From contig NC_081410.1 in the NCBI RefSeq assembly GCF_030272615.1, forward strand, positions 126,954,140-127,018,139: DNA of 64,000 bases. The letters run 5' to 3'. Position numbers and translations under genes: made by a program. This DNA is from Cryptomeria japonica (taxonomy: Eukaryota > Streptophyta > Pinopsida > Cupressales > Cupressaceae). Below the pieces are notes generated by a model, which saw only the letters and a list, made by a program, of their open reading frames with translations, was not told the DNA's origin and did no database searches. This document shows positions 34,961 through 46,888 of the stretch, in pieces (position 1 is the first letter of the stretch; each line of letters begins with the position of its first letter).

Positions 34961-35130
34961 AACACTTGCTTTATAATGTTATTTTCTCCAACTACCATAT
35001 TTAATGTTCATCGGTTAAGTCACAACTTAACTCATCTGCCGCTATAGAACTAATTTCAACTTATCACCATCAACCGAGGGAATAATAGCAAGTTTTTTAT
35101 TTTGTTGCTAAACCCCCAAAGGATTTTTCT

Positions 35131-36242
35131 TTAGTTAGATGAAGAGTCTCCTTCCGGTGGAGTGTTACTATGTTCTACCGGTGGAGGAGTATTCCTATCA
35201 ACATTCAAATCTGACTTTCTGATCCATTGTTTTGAGAATTCTTGCTTTACCTTTTCAACATTTTCTTTACCTTTCAAACTAGGACCTTTGTTATTTGCCG
35301 ATGATGCCTTACTTCTACAAAATTTTGCAATATGTCCAATTTTGTTACAGGCAAACAAGTCACATTGTTCTTCTGAATAGCTTTCCCATATCCTATGCCG
35401 GTATGTGTTCTGCATTGATTAGATAAGTGTCCAAATCTTCCACAAACATAAGACCTTACATTCATTCTACAATTTTCTGAATTATGATCAACTTTGTTGC
35501 ATTTAGAACATTGACCGGTGGGTGTATTAGTATTCTGATGATTTCTAGATCTACACTGATTTTCTCTATGACCATACTTGTTATAGTTAAAGCATTTTCC
35601 ATTAAATTTGTAAGCAGTAGGTTGACTTACTGGTTTGTTATGATCATGATTGTTTGCAGTACCAAAGATTTCACCAACTTCAAAGCCAAGGCCATTTGTA
35701 TCACCATTAGGTTTCTGATTCTTCAGCATGTCACCAAGTTCTTCTAAACTTTTCTTGAATTTCTCCTTGTGTTGATTTGCAACAATCAGTTCATTCTCCA
35801 AGATTCCTTTCTGTCTCATGAGTTTAGTTTAGTCATTTTGTGTGTGCATAAGATCTGTCTTCAACATATCATTTTCATGACTGAGTCTTCTGTTTTCATT
35901 TTCAGCATCATTTAGTCTTCTAACCAAGTCTTCTTCATTCTTCTTTATGTCTTCAATTTCTTTACAAAATCTCATAGTCATATCTTGCATCTCATTCTTT
36001 GTTGTATTGATTTCTTGTCTTAGCTTGTTTACCAAATCATTAAGATTTTCCTTTTCATTTTCCTCATTCTACATCTTTTCACAAAGTTCTTTCCTCTTGT
36101 TCCTTGCAATAGTAAAATTCTCTTCAAGTGCTTGAATAATATCCTGAGCAGCCTTCAGATCATCCTCAAGTTTGATATTCTTCACTTTTTCTGCATCATA
36201 GTCTATATGAGCTGTTTCCAATTGCTTTCTCAAGTTTTCCAT
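35131..36242 (-). pseudogene. gag-like protein with coiled coil and degenerate zinc knuckles
   Basis: ATG at 36242-36240 lies about 58 bp inside the primer-binding site. Stops occur at 36069 and near 35829, and a frameshift near 35380 precedes the end at 35131. The first ~150 residues are Lys/Glu-rich coiled coil. Then come four CCHC-type knuckles near 35610-35340: CFNYNKYGHRENQC has lost its second Cys, CSKCNKVDHNSENC has Asp for Gly, SYVCGRFGHLSNQC has lost the first Cys, and the frameshifted FACNKIGHIAKFC. The TGT-to-TAT-type Cys-to-Tyr changes fit C-to-T decay. No capsid-type UBN2 domain is obvious. Confidence 0.75.
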
Positions 36243-36299
36243 CTCTACCGGTGACAAGATCTTCCTCGAGTTGTTAGGCTTTTGAAAATAGAGGACCAG

Positions 36300-36311
36300 G
36301 CTCTGATACCA
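36300..36311 (-). other. primer-binding site
   Basis: On the - strand TGGTATCAGAGC, an exact complement of the initiator tRNA-Met end, two bases from the LTR. Confidence 0.9.
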
Positions 36312-36313
36312 AT

Positions 36314-36818
36314 TGTTAGGATTCCCAAAGATACTGAGAGGGGGGGGGAGGGAGGGGGGTGAATTAGTATCTAACTGGTATATAAATTTACTTGACTTAA
36401 AACATGAAAAGCATATTAAAACTGTGTACCGGTAAACCAGAAATAATGTAGTAACTAAGAACAATAACAAAAACATGAGAAGCACACCATAACATAGTGT
36501 TTTAATGAGGAAACTCGGTGTGGGAAAAACCTCAGTGGGATTTTTGACCCACAATATTCACTTACTGGCCAATTAGGGAATATTACTCTTACAAAAGGGG
36601 CCTGCACATGCAGGAAGGCCAAGTGCCTAGAGCTGACTGCTCAATTACAAAAGAAGTCACACTGACTTACAAATATGGATTATACTAATCGAATGTCTTG
36701 TACTACTTTAGATCAACATCTGCTATGCTAGATTCAGTACCGGTTTAAGCTCTGCTACAACATAAACCCTTAACCAATATTTCGCATATTAGGTCTATAT
36801 ATTTCCCATCCTTCTTCA
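36314..36818 (-). repeat. 5' LTR, truncated (505 bp)
   Basis: It starts TGTTAGGATTCCC on the + strand like 31744 and stops matching at CATCCTTCTTCA. It carries a 15-base-scale palindromic insert (CCTGCACATGCAGG near 36601) absent from the other LTR. Confidence 0.85.
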
Positions 36819-38080
36819 TAGTCATCATTTTCACTATGTGTGAAAGGATAGCCAAATGGTCTTTATCTTGTAGATGGAGATGGCTAATAGGTGTTATGAT
36901 GCTTCTAGACTTGGTTAGAAATTTTCTATACTACTTATAGTGGCATCATCTCAAAGCTACCTTTAAATACAATGGTTAGTTCATGTCAATAGATATACCA
37001 AAATAATCAAGAAAGCATCTCAAATTATAGTCCATAAAAAAAAATCAACAAGTTAAATTAGATGCTAAAGGTGGTTTAAGTGGATCTTTGAGTACACGTG
37101 ACATAGTATTGACCATTTCCTTATTAAAGTGTGATAAGAATTTGAACTTTCACCCTTGTTCATGAGCCAAAGGCTAGGAGAGCCTAATGACTAAGTTCAT
37201 TTTGATTAGTGATGAGTTAGAGGAACTAGTGAAGGATTGCACACCATAGATTATGTTTTGGGAGCGTAGCAAATATTTATTTATTGACTGAAAGGGAATT
37301 GATATATATCTTATGAACCCAAGAATAATTGTATTACTTTAACATGTATGTGGGATGAGAATATAAAAATATATTATTTCTATGTCAAGGTGACTATTCA
37401 TCTCCCACCATAAAAGGAATTTAGAAGTAAACAAAGGGTATGCTCTTTTAATATTATAGAATAATCAAACCATGAAGGCACTGCAATACACATGGATTCA
37501 TAAAGATATCATGGTTGTATGGGTAAAGAATATAATAAGACCTCAAATGTTATTGGTTTAGATGGCCAATATCTCTAGCTCAAAGGTTCCACCTAATGCA
37601 TACAAGTGATAGAAGACTTTTCCTTGGGATGTTGGTATGAAGTGTTTCAGAGTAGAAGAATTATAGATCATATTCTCATTTTCTATGGTTGATTGTGGCT
37701 ATTTGGGTGATAGTGGATGGTTCTTCTCTATTATTATGATGTTGAATTTTGTGTGATGTCTCATTTAATTCTATTTCTCTTATAGAATATACTCTTTATC
37801 TTTGCCCTTAATATATCTATGGACATTGTGTTCTTGTTAGTAGTATAATTTTTAATTCTACAAAACCTTTATAGAACCTCTACAATCTTAAAACTAAAAA
37901 TAATTAATGTACAATATTTTAAAAGTTCACTATCTCCTTATTTTTATTAAGAAAGTAGTACCTCTTATAAAATTTATAATTTGTAATTTCAATTATTATA
38001 TTGTAACGTATTTAATTTTCTTAAATTCAAGACCAGTCCTTAAAAATTATAGTTACAATTATTGCATGTTGTAATGTCTA
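36819..38080. repeat. dispersed repeat copy B, right part
   Basis: Begins TAGTCATCATTTTCA, matching TAGTCATCAATTTTA at 63294 in copy D, and runs to AGGCTGGAAAA near 38100, matching 63930. It provides the uninterrupted site that proves the hAT boundaries (37600-37680). No genes. Confidence 0.75.
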
Positions 38081-38544
38081 GAATGTTATTGAAAGGTAGG
38101 CTGGAAAAGTTTCGTTATCTTCTTGTCTTGATTTAAGAAAGTAATCTTCGCTAGGAAGTCTAGTTGTGGATTGATATTTTCTAATATACTTGTTGTTGTT
38201 GTTATTTTTTTATTGAAAGAAGTAAAGTATAAAATATAATTTACAAGAAACAAAGAAGTAGCCATTATAGTAGCAACAAGTTTGTTGTGTAGTTGTAACA
38301 CCAATAGTACACTCCTATAAGAAAAACCAGAAATAAAAGTAGTTAAAATCAGTTGCAAACCAGAAGCATAGCTCTTACAATAGCTAACACGCTTGCTGAA
38401 GCAATTTAAATAATTTGAATATTGTACAAAGAACAATGCTATTCCATAGAAATCGACTCAAAGTGAAGAAGTTTCAAATCATCCCTTGTTTGGTCCAGTT
38501 GCTAGTAAGAAAGATAGTGATCACCAGTGTTACAGTGTGTTCCA
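38081..38544. other. intergenic sequence
   Basis: No gene seen; flanks the copia insertion on its left. It ends TTCCA, the presumed target sequence. Confidence 0.6.
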
Positions 38545-39105
38545 TGTGAGAAAAATAACAAGTGTAAAAATTTTGCAAAGAAGAACAATATCACATAACA
38601 CACATATTTACGTGGAAAAACCTGGTAAAAACATACTAGCAAAAAATCACGGGAAATTTTTTTCTTTCGTATTGATTCTCAGGAATTATAGAGTTACAAC
38701 AATCTCAAAGCCATCCTCACCTTTTATTTCAAAGGAGGAAGAGATACTCTATATATATACAAATTTGAGAAACTTAATGCAATAATTAAGTTCTCAAATT
38801 TGCCACCTCTAACTCTTCGAATGCCACCACTAGAGTCATATTATTGACTAAGTCTGTATGTGGCTCTCAATCGTCTACAAGGCTGACACATGTAGAGTCC
38901 AACTTGATTCTCCTATGAATAACTTAATAATTTACTAAGTCAACACAACCGAGTTGCAGAGTCCTAGTTTGAGATAGCTTACTAAATATAGTAAGTACAA
39001 CTCACACAACTACATGTATGACACATACAAAAGAAAAGTCCTAATTGAAGATAACTTGTAGGGCACATATGGAAGACAAGTCCTAATTGACTTCACATTC
39101 CAACA
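38545..39105 (-). repeat. copia 3' LTR (561 bp)
   Basis: Starts TGTGAGAAAAATAAC and ends CACATTCCAACA on the + strand, adjacent to the polypurine tract. Confidence 0.9.
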
Positions 39106-39118
39106 TTCTCCCACTTGA
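39106..39118 (-). other. copia polypurine tract
   Basis: On the - strand TCAAGTGGGAGAA directly before the LTR start TGTTGG. Confidence 0.85.
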
Positions 39119-39369
39119 AGTCAAATTTCAATCTCTGAATAATTCCTCTACTGAAAGACCATTGCCAATGTTGCATATCATCACATAATCTATAGACCAA
39201 GAGAAGTTCTGCACCAAATGAACTCTCTACTAATAGGTTTCGTCATAATATTTGTGGGGTTTACATTAGTGTGAATCTTGGCTAAAGAGATTTGTCCTCC
39301 TTCCACCACTTCACAAAAAAAGTGATATTGTATATCAATATGCTTTGTTCTGGAATGGTAAGCTAAGTT

Positions 39370-39900
39370 TCATGCAAAGTGTAAAGCACTTTGACTATCA
39401 CAATGTAGTACCATGTTATCTTGCTTCACTTGCAATTCACCCAAAAGTATATGAAGCCAAATCGCCTCCTTGCTAGCTTGTGTAGCTGCAATATATTCAG
39501 CCTCAGTAGTAGGCAATGCCACCACTACCTGTAGCTTTGACACCCAACTAAGAACACCTCCAACTAAAGAGAAAAAATAACCTATTGTAGACTTTCTCTT
39601 ATCTCTGTCTCCACCAAAATCTGCATCCACATACCCATTAACTTGAAGACTACTCCAACTGTAATAGATAGCAGCATGTGAAGTGCCTTTCTAATATCTG
39701 AGAACCCACTTCACAGTTGTTAAATGATCAGTACTAGGATTCGCCATGTACCTACTGACAACTCTCACTGCTTGTGCATTATCTAGTTTGGTGCACACCA
39801 TGGTGAACATAAGACATCCTACTACTGATGAGTATGGTACATGAGACATCTATGTCTTCTCTGCTTCTATGCTAGGGCACTGTTCAGAAGATAATTTACT
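39370..39900 (-). pseudogene. copia RNase H and linker, normal order
   Basis: The frame 39630-39370 gives DADFGGDRDKRKST, GGVLSW, TTEAEYIAATQASKEAIW and DSQSALHFA, the standard copia RNase H C-terminus. Upstream on the - strand (to about 39900) are the HLTTVKW and VVGCLMF segments of the reverse transcriptase/RNase H connection, with TAG replacing a codon after VLRY. It is the only segment containing the RNase H end, so it marks the original element's 3' coding end. Confidence 0.9.
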
Positions 39901-39903
39901 ATT

Positions 39904-40230
39904 GAAAACCCAGCTTGCTAGGGAATTTGAGATGAAGGACTTAGGCAGTGCAAATCAGATTCTTGGATTGAGGATACATAGAGATAGAAACAACAGGAAA
40001 TTATGGTTGTCACAAAAAACTTATGTGGAGAAGGTTCTGTATCGCTTCAATAACATTTAACTAATGGTTGTGCTTTCTGCATATTGAAGTGATACAGAAC
40101 CTTCTCCACATAAGTTTTTTGTGACAACCATAATTTCCTATTGTTTCTATCTCTATGTATCCTCAATCCAAGAATCTGATTTGCACTGCCTATGTCCTTC
40201 ATCTCAAATTCCCTAGCAAGCTGGGTTTTC
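39904..40230. repeat. fold-back (inverted repeat), arms ~146 bp, spacer 33 bp
   Basis: The R2 module reads forward at 39904-40049 and in reverse complement at 40083-40230, with only a few mismatches. The spacer includes AACATTTAACTAATGGTTGTG. RNA across it would form a long hairpin. Confidence 0.88.
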
Positions 40231-40740
40231 AAATGGATGATTTTATACATGTTGGGACAGATAATGCACAAGTAGTGAGAGTTGTCATGTACCATACTCA
40301 TCAGTAGTAGGATGTCTTATGTTCGCCATGGTGTGCACCAGACTAGATAATGCACAAGCAGTGAGAGTTGTCAGTAGGTACATGGCGAATCCTAGTACTG
40401 ATCATTTAACAACTGTGAAGTGGGTTCTTAGATATTAGAGAGGCACTTCACATGCTGCTATCTGTTACAGTTGGAGTAGTCTTCAAGTTAATGGGTATGT
40501 GGATGCAGATCTTGGTGGAGACAGAGATAAGAGAAAGTCTACAATAGGTTATTTTTTCTTTTTAGCTGGAGGTGTTCTTAGTTGGTACAAGTGGTTTGAT
40601 TCCTTCATGTTCATTTTGGGTTTTAGTAGATGTGAGGTTGATCATTGTGCCTATTTTCAAAGGTATGGTGATGGTAGTTTTATTATTCTACTACTGTATT
40701 TTGATGAAATGTTGGTAGTAGGGTCCCAACATGTATAAAA

Positions 40741-41090
40741 TCATCCATTTGAAAACCTAGCTTGCTAGGGAATTTGAGATGAAGGACTTAGGCAGTGCAA
40801 ATCAGATTCTTGGATTGAGGATACATAGAGATAGAAACAACAGGAAATTATGGTTGTCACAAAAATCTTATGTGGAGAAGGTTCTGTATCGCTTCAATAA
40901 CATTTAACTAATGGTTGTGCTTTCTGCATATTGAAGCGATACATAACCTTCTCCACATAAGTTTTTTGTGACAACCATAATTTCCTGTTGTTTCTATCTC
41001 TATGTATCCTCGATCCAAGAATCTAATTTGCACTGCCTAAGTCCTTCATCTCAAATTCCCTAGCAAGCTGGGTTTTCAAATGGATGATTT
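40741..41090. repeat. second fold-back with the same junction, arms ~158 bp
   Basis: R2 forward at 40741-40898 and reverse complement at 40930-41090; both start from the same CATCCATTTGAAAA site. The spacer has the same AACATTTAACTAATGG sequence as the first fold-back, so one was copied from the other. Confidence 0.88.
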
Positions 41091-42534
41091 TATACAGTTG
41101 AAGACTACTCCAACTGTAACAGATAGCAGCATGTGAAGTGCCTCTCTAATATCTGAGAACCCACTTCACAGTTGTTAAATGATCAGTACTAGGATTCGCC
41201 ATGTACCTACTGACAACTCTCACTGCTTGTGCATTATCTAGTCTGGTGCACACCATGGCGAACATAAGAAATCCTACTACTGATGAGTATGGTACATGAC
41301 AACTCTCACTACTTGTGCATTATTGTGGACTTTCTCTTATCTCTGTCTCCACCAAAATCTGCATCCACATACCCATTAACTTGAAGACTACTCCAACTGT
41401 AACAGATAGCAACATGTGAAGTGCCTCTTTAATATCTGAGAACCCACTTCACAGTTGTTAAATGATCAGTACTAGGATTCGCCATGTACTAAGAACACCT
41501 CCAGCTAAAGAGAAAAAATAACCTATTGTAGACTTTCTCTTATCTCTGTCTCCACCAAAATCTGCATCCACATACCCATTAACTTGAAGACTACTCCAAC
41601 TATAACAGATAGCAGCATGTGAAGTGCCACTCTAATATCTGAGAACCCACTTCATAGTTGTTAAATGATCAGTACTAGGATTATTTGAAATCATCCATAT
41701 GAAGTGCCTCTCTTATGGTTGTGCTTTCTGCATATTGAAGCGATACAGAACCTTCTCCACATAAGATTTTTGTGACAACCATAATTTCCTGTTATTTCTA
41801 TCTCTATGTATCCTCAATCCAAGAATCTGATTTGCACTGCCTAAGTCCTTCATCTCAAATTCCCTAGCAAGCTGGGTTTTCAAATGGATGATTTTATACA
41901 TGTTGGGACCCTACTACCAACATTTCATCAAAATACAGTAGTAGAATAATAAAACTACCATCACCATACCTTTTAAAATTGGCACAATGATCAACCTCAC
42001 ATCTACTAAAACCCAAAATCAACATGAAGGAATCAAACCACTTGTACCAACTAAGAACACCTCCAGCTAAAGAGAAAAAATAACCTATTGTAGACTTTCT
42101 CTTATCTCTGTCTCCACCAAAATCTGCATCCACATACCCATTAACTTGAAGACTACTCCAACTGTAACAGATAGCAACATGTGAAGTGCCTCTCTAATAT
42201 CTGAGAACCCACTTCACAGTTGTTAAATGATCAGTACTAGGATTCGCCATGTACCTACTGACAACTCTCACTGCTTGTGCATTATCTAGTCTAGTGCACA
42301 CCATGGTGAACATAAGACATCCTACTACTGATCAGTATGGTACATGACAACTCTCACTGCTTGTGCATTATTGTAGACTTTCTCTTATCTCTGTCTCCAC
42401 CAAAATCTGCATCCACATACCCATTAACTTGAAGACTACTCCAACTGTAACAGATAGCAGCATATGAAGTGCCTCTCTAATATCTGAGAACCCACTTCAC
42501 AGTTGTTAAATGATCAGTACTAGGATTCGCCATA

Positions 42535-42632
42535 AATCCACACCTTGCGAGAATAATCATCTATAAATGAAACACAATATGATGAACCTCCAATAGATGT
42601 TATAGGAGCTTCCCAAGTATCTGAATGAATAA
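42535..42632 (-). repeat. stray copia integrase fragment inside the array
   Basis: Nearly identical to 45299-45396 in the integrase core (CACCTTGCGAGAATAATC onward), but placed between RNase H modules. It shows that the array drew on more than one part of the element. Confidence 0.9.
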
Positions 42633-44035
42633 CCTATTGTAGACTTTCTCTTATCTCTGTCTCCACCAAAATCTGCATCCACATAACCATTAACTTGAAG
42701 ACTACTCCAACTGTAACAGATAGCAGCATGTGAAGTGCCTCTCTAATATCTGAGAGCCCACTTCACAGTTGTTAAATGATCAGTACTAGGATTCGCCATG
42801 TACCTACTAACAACTCTCACTGCTTGTGCATTATCTAGTCTGGTGCACACCATGGAGAACATAAGACATCCTACTACTGATGAGTATGGTACATGAGACA
42901 TCCATGTCTTCTCTGCTTCTATGCTAGGGCACTGTTCAGAAGACAATTTACTATGAATAGGAAATGGAGTACAAACTGGTTGTGCTTTCTGCATATTGAA
43001 GCGATACAGAACCTTCTCCACATAAGTTTTTTGTGACAACCATAATTTCCTGTTGTTTCTATCTCTATGTATCCTCAATCCAAGAATCTGATTTGCACTG
43101 CCTAAGTCCTTCATCTCAAATTCCCTAGCAAGCTGGGTTTTCAAATGGATGATTTTATACATGTTGGGACCCTACTACCAACATTTCATCAAAATATAGT
43201 AGTAGAATAATAAAACTACCATCACCATACCTTTGAAAATAGGCACAATGATCAACCTCACATCTACTAAAACCCAAAATCAACATGAAGGAATCAAACT
43301 GCTTGTACCAACTAAGAACACCTCCAGCTAAAGAGAAAAAATAACCTATTGTAGACTTTCTCTTATCTCTATCTCCACCAAAATCTGCATCCACATACCC
43401 ATTAACTTGAAGACTACTCCAACTGTAACAAATAGCAGCATGTGAAGTGCCTCTCTAATATCTGAGAACCCACTTCACAGTTGTTAAATGATCAGTACTA
43501 GGATTCGCCATGTACCTACTGACAACTCTCACTACTTGTGCATTATCTAGTCTGGTGCACACCATGGCGAACATAAGACATCCTACTACTGATGAGTATG
43601 GTAGATGAGACATCCGTGTCTTCTCTGCTTCTATGCTAGGGCACTGTTCAGAAGACAATTTACTATGAACAGGAAATGGAGTACAAACTAGTTGTGCTTT
43701 CTACATATTGAAGCGATATAGAACCTTCTCCACATAAGTTTTTTGTGACAACCATAATTTCCTGGTTTTTCTATCTCTATGTATCCTCAATCCAAGAATC
43801 TGATTTGCATTGCCTAAGTCCTTCATCTCAAATTCCCTAGCAAGCTGGGTTTTCAAATGGATGATTTTATACATGTTGGGACCCTACTACCAACATTTCA
43901 TCAAAATACAGTAGTATAATAATAAAACTACCATCACCATACCTTTGAAAATAGGCACAATGATCAACCTCACATCTACTAAAACCCAAAATCAACATGA
44001 AGGAATCAAACTGCTTGTACCAACACCTTGGCGCC

Positions 44036-46351
44036 TATTTCAAACCATACAACAATTTTCTCAGCCTGCAAACAAGATTCTCATTGCCTCTTTCCTCAAA
44101 ACCTTCTAATTGTTGCATATAAATCTCATCAAAGAGATCACCATGCAGGAAGGTTGTTTTGACATCTAATTGTTCTAACTCCAAATCATGATTAGCAACA
44201 AGAGCTAAAACAACTCTAACAGTATTATACCAAATTTCTATGCATACCCCTTGGCCACCAACTGAGATTTTTATCTCTCCAAATTATCATTTAAATCTCT
44301 CTTCAACTTGAAGACCCACTTGTTCCCAATAGCTTTTCCCCCCTTAGGAAATGGCACAATCTCCCATGTTTTGTTCTTATGCAGAGCTTCCATATCCTCT
44401 TCCATAGCAACTCTCCATTTGCTTGCACATTCAACTTCACAAGCCTCCTGATATGAACTAGGTTCACCAACATCAGTAAGTAATGCATAAAGAGAATTGC
44501 AAGTAAGAGAATGCCTTATTGGTGGTTTGATTACTCTATTGGATCTTCTTAAAACAGGCGATGATTCACCCTGTGGCTCAACTAGTTGTTGTTCTTCTGG
44601 TTGATCCTCATCTAGTTTCTCTCCATTTAGTTGTTCTTCATCAAGCACATCTAGATGATCATCATGTTTTTCATCCTCTACTGTAATAACTTTCATACCT
44701 TGTTGTTCTTTACCTCTTTGCATTGAATTTTCATTAAAATACACATCTCGACTAACAATAATCTTGTGAGTAGTAGTATCCCACAATCTGTACCCCTTTG
44801 TACCTTCTACACAGCCAAGAAAAATACATTTTGTTGATTTCTTGTCCAGCTTATTTCTATTCTCTTTAGGAATATGTACATAAGCATTGCAACCAAAAAT
44901 ATAGAGGAATGAGTAATCAACTAGTTTACCTTTCCACATTTCTTTTAGAATTATATTATCAAGAACAGTAGTGGGAGATATATTGATCAGGTAACAAGTT
45001 GTATTTATAGCCTCACCCCAAAATTTCTGCTCCAAACTAGTAGTACTCAACATGCATCTGGCTCGCTCCATGATTGTGTGGTTCATGCATTCAGCAACAC
45101 CATTTTGTTGTGGTGTTTCAGCAACCATCAACTACCTCGCAATTCCATACTCACTACGAAATTGATTAAATTTTGCTAAACAAAACTCACCTCTGTTGTC
45201 AGTTCTAAGACATTTTATTGTCTTACCTTTCTGATTCTCTACCAGAGCTCTAAATCTCTTAAAACAAGAAAACACTTTAGATCTCTTCTTGAGAAGATAA
45301 ATCCACACCTTGCGAGAATAATCATCTATAAATGAAACACAATATGATGAACCTCCAATAGATGTTATAGGAGCTTCCCAAGTATCTGAATGAATTAGAT
45401 TTAATACATCTTTGCTTCTGGTAGTACTTCTAGAAAAACTCAATCTATTCTGTTTTCCAAACAAACAATGTTCACAAAAACTTAAATCTTTAGATTTTGC
45501 ACCTGGGAGAAGATTTCTATCTAGCAGTACCTTGAGACCTCGTTCACTCATATGGCCTAGCCTTTGATGCCAGGTTGATAATGAGTCCATCTCTACATCA
45601 GATACCACATTAGTCTCTCCAATGTTAGTTTGTCCAACAAACCTATAGAGATTGTCTATCTTCTCTCCCTTCAGCACAACCAAAACTCTCTTTGTTACCT
45701 TGAGACACCTATTTTCACCATTGAATCTATAACCTTGTTCATCAAACACTCCAAGTGAAAGTAATTTTTTTTAAAACTAGGTACATGCCTAACATACTGA
45801 ATAGTTCTAATTACTCCATCAAACATCTTGATTCTTACCTCTCCTTCACCAACAACTTCACATGGGTTGTCATTTCCCATGTAGACCATACCACCATCAC
45901 AAGACTGATAAGTAGTAAACAAATCTCTATGTGGTTTCATATGAAAAGAAGCACCAGAATCAAGAATCCAAACATGAAGTAAAGAACTTCTCAAATTAGC
46001 AGTTAATACCTCTCCATCTTCTAATGGTTTCTGAACTTCAGCAGTGTTTGCCTCAAATGTAGGTGTACTAGGATTCTCCTTGGTTGCTTTTGGCAACTTG
46101 CAATCCTTCTTGACATGTCCATTCTTTCCACAGTTCCAACATTTCACCCTTTTCCGCCCCTTTGATTTGAACCTGGTTTGTCCATGCTCAGTATTTGCTC
46201 TTTCCTAAGTTCTGCCTCTTGCAACAAGGGCTTCATTAGAAGAAGATCCTTGAGATGTCTTCCATCTTGAATCTTCAGAGATTAAAGAAGCCACCACATC
46301 CTCAAAGACCAGCTTCTCACTCAGTGCAGAATTACTGAGAGCCATAACCAA
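44036..46351 (-). pseudogene. copia Pol: gag knuckle, protease, integrase, RT N-terminus
   Basis: From the right: knuckle CWNCGKNGHVKKDC near 46140, protease WILDSGASFHM near 45960, then a frameshift in an A-run near 45765. Integrase follows with WHQRLGHMS and CEHCLFGK (zinc binding), and the catalytic Asp, Asp and Glu in HSDTW (near 45390), RTDNRGEF (near 45200) and PQQNGVAE (near 45110). TAG at 45132 replaces a likely Gln. The RT start (WEIVPFPKGGKAIGNKWVFKLKRD) runs to about 44275, where it is broken by a frameshift, a deletion and further stops. DVKTTFLHGDL (near 44150) and GLK-TAG-APR (near 44040) are still legible. Confidence 0.92.
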
Positions 46352-46831
46352 CTAATCCCAACTATCTGGCAAGGAGCAAAGTAATATTGTTGCCTTATCT
46401 TCTTCATCGATTTTCACACCCACTGAAACCAATTTGCTTGTCAGTGTGTTGAAATCATTCAGATGATCTGTGATAGATGAATTGTCATGCATCCTCAAAT
46501 TATACACCTGTCTCCTTAGAAGAATTATGTTTGCTAATGACTTCGTCTCATATAGCTTTGCAAGCTTATTCCACAAGTCATGAGAAAATTTCTCCTTTGC
46601 AACATTGAACGGAACTAGATCTGCTAGAGATAATTGGATTGTTGCTCTAGCCATGCTATCCATGGTATTCCAATCTGCTATGCTCATATTTGTAGGTTTT
46701 GATGATACTCCTTTAAGAGCTCTATCACATCAATCATTTACCAACAAAGCTTGAAACTTAAGCTTCCATAGAGAAAAATTTGAACCATCAAACTTATGTA
46801 CCTCAAATCTGGTAACACTATTTCCAGCCAT
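46352..46831 (-). pseudogene. copia Gag (UBN2-type)
   Basis: ATG at 46831-46829 opens MAGNSVTRFEVHKFDGSNF, the usual copia gag start. TGA near 46727 follows LLVND, where Trp is expected (TGG-to-TGA). The frame continues through SLANIILLRRQVYNLRM and DHLNDFNTLTSKLVSVG to a TAG at 46352 after PDSWD, and beyond it to the zinc knuckle in the same frame. Length and order are normal for the family. Confidence 0.9.
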
Positions 46832-46874
46832 TGCTCACTTCAAAAAACAAACAACTTCTACACAAATAACCTAA

Positions 46875-46886
46875 GCTCTGATACCA
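46875..46886 (-). other. copia primer-binding site
   Basis: On the - strand TGGTATCAGAGC, exact, two bases from the 5' LTR. Confidence 0.92.
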
Positions 46887-46888
46887 AT

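Larger units (their letters stand above)
31744..36818 (-). mobile_element. non-autonomous LTR retrotransposon, 5' LTR truncated
   Basis: Related LTR sequence lies at 31744-32526 and 36314-36818. Between them, on the - strand, are a primer-binding site (36300-36311), a gag-like ORF, a second ORF and a polypurine tract (32527-32540). No protease active site, reverse transcriptase or integrase could be found. The 5' LTR lacks its first ~280 bp, and about 130 bp of flanking repeat present in copy A is also missing, so one deletion removed both and the target-site duplication. LTR divergence is roughly 6-7% by eye. Confidence 0.85.
39901..44035. repeat. scrambled array of copia RT/RNase H modules in both orientations
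   Basis: Modules: R1 (FDSFMLILGF to VVGSQHV), R2 (LAREFEMKDLG to FNMQKAQP), R3 (SSEQCPSIEAEK to NGYV) and H1 (DADFGG to GGVLSW). Approximate order on the + axis: R2(+) 39904-40049, R2(-) 40083-40255, R3/H1/R1/R2(+) 40260-40898, R2(-) 40930-41090, R3 and H1 pieces(-) 41098-41690, R2/R1/H1/R3(-) 41715-42345, H1/R3 pieces(-) 42345-42533, an integrase piece 42535-42632, then two nearly full units(-) at 42632-43313 and 43313-44022. Copies differ by about 2%. The many short frames here are pieces of one polyprotein, not separate genes. Confidence 0.85.

Noticed and set aside
40499-43658. Several RT/RNase H frames of 60-140 aa that could look like separate genes
   Set aside because: They are module copies of one degenerate copia polyprotein in a scrambled array.
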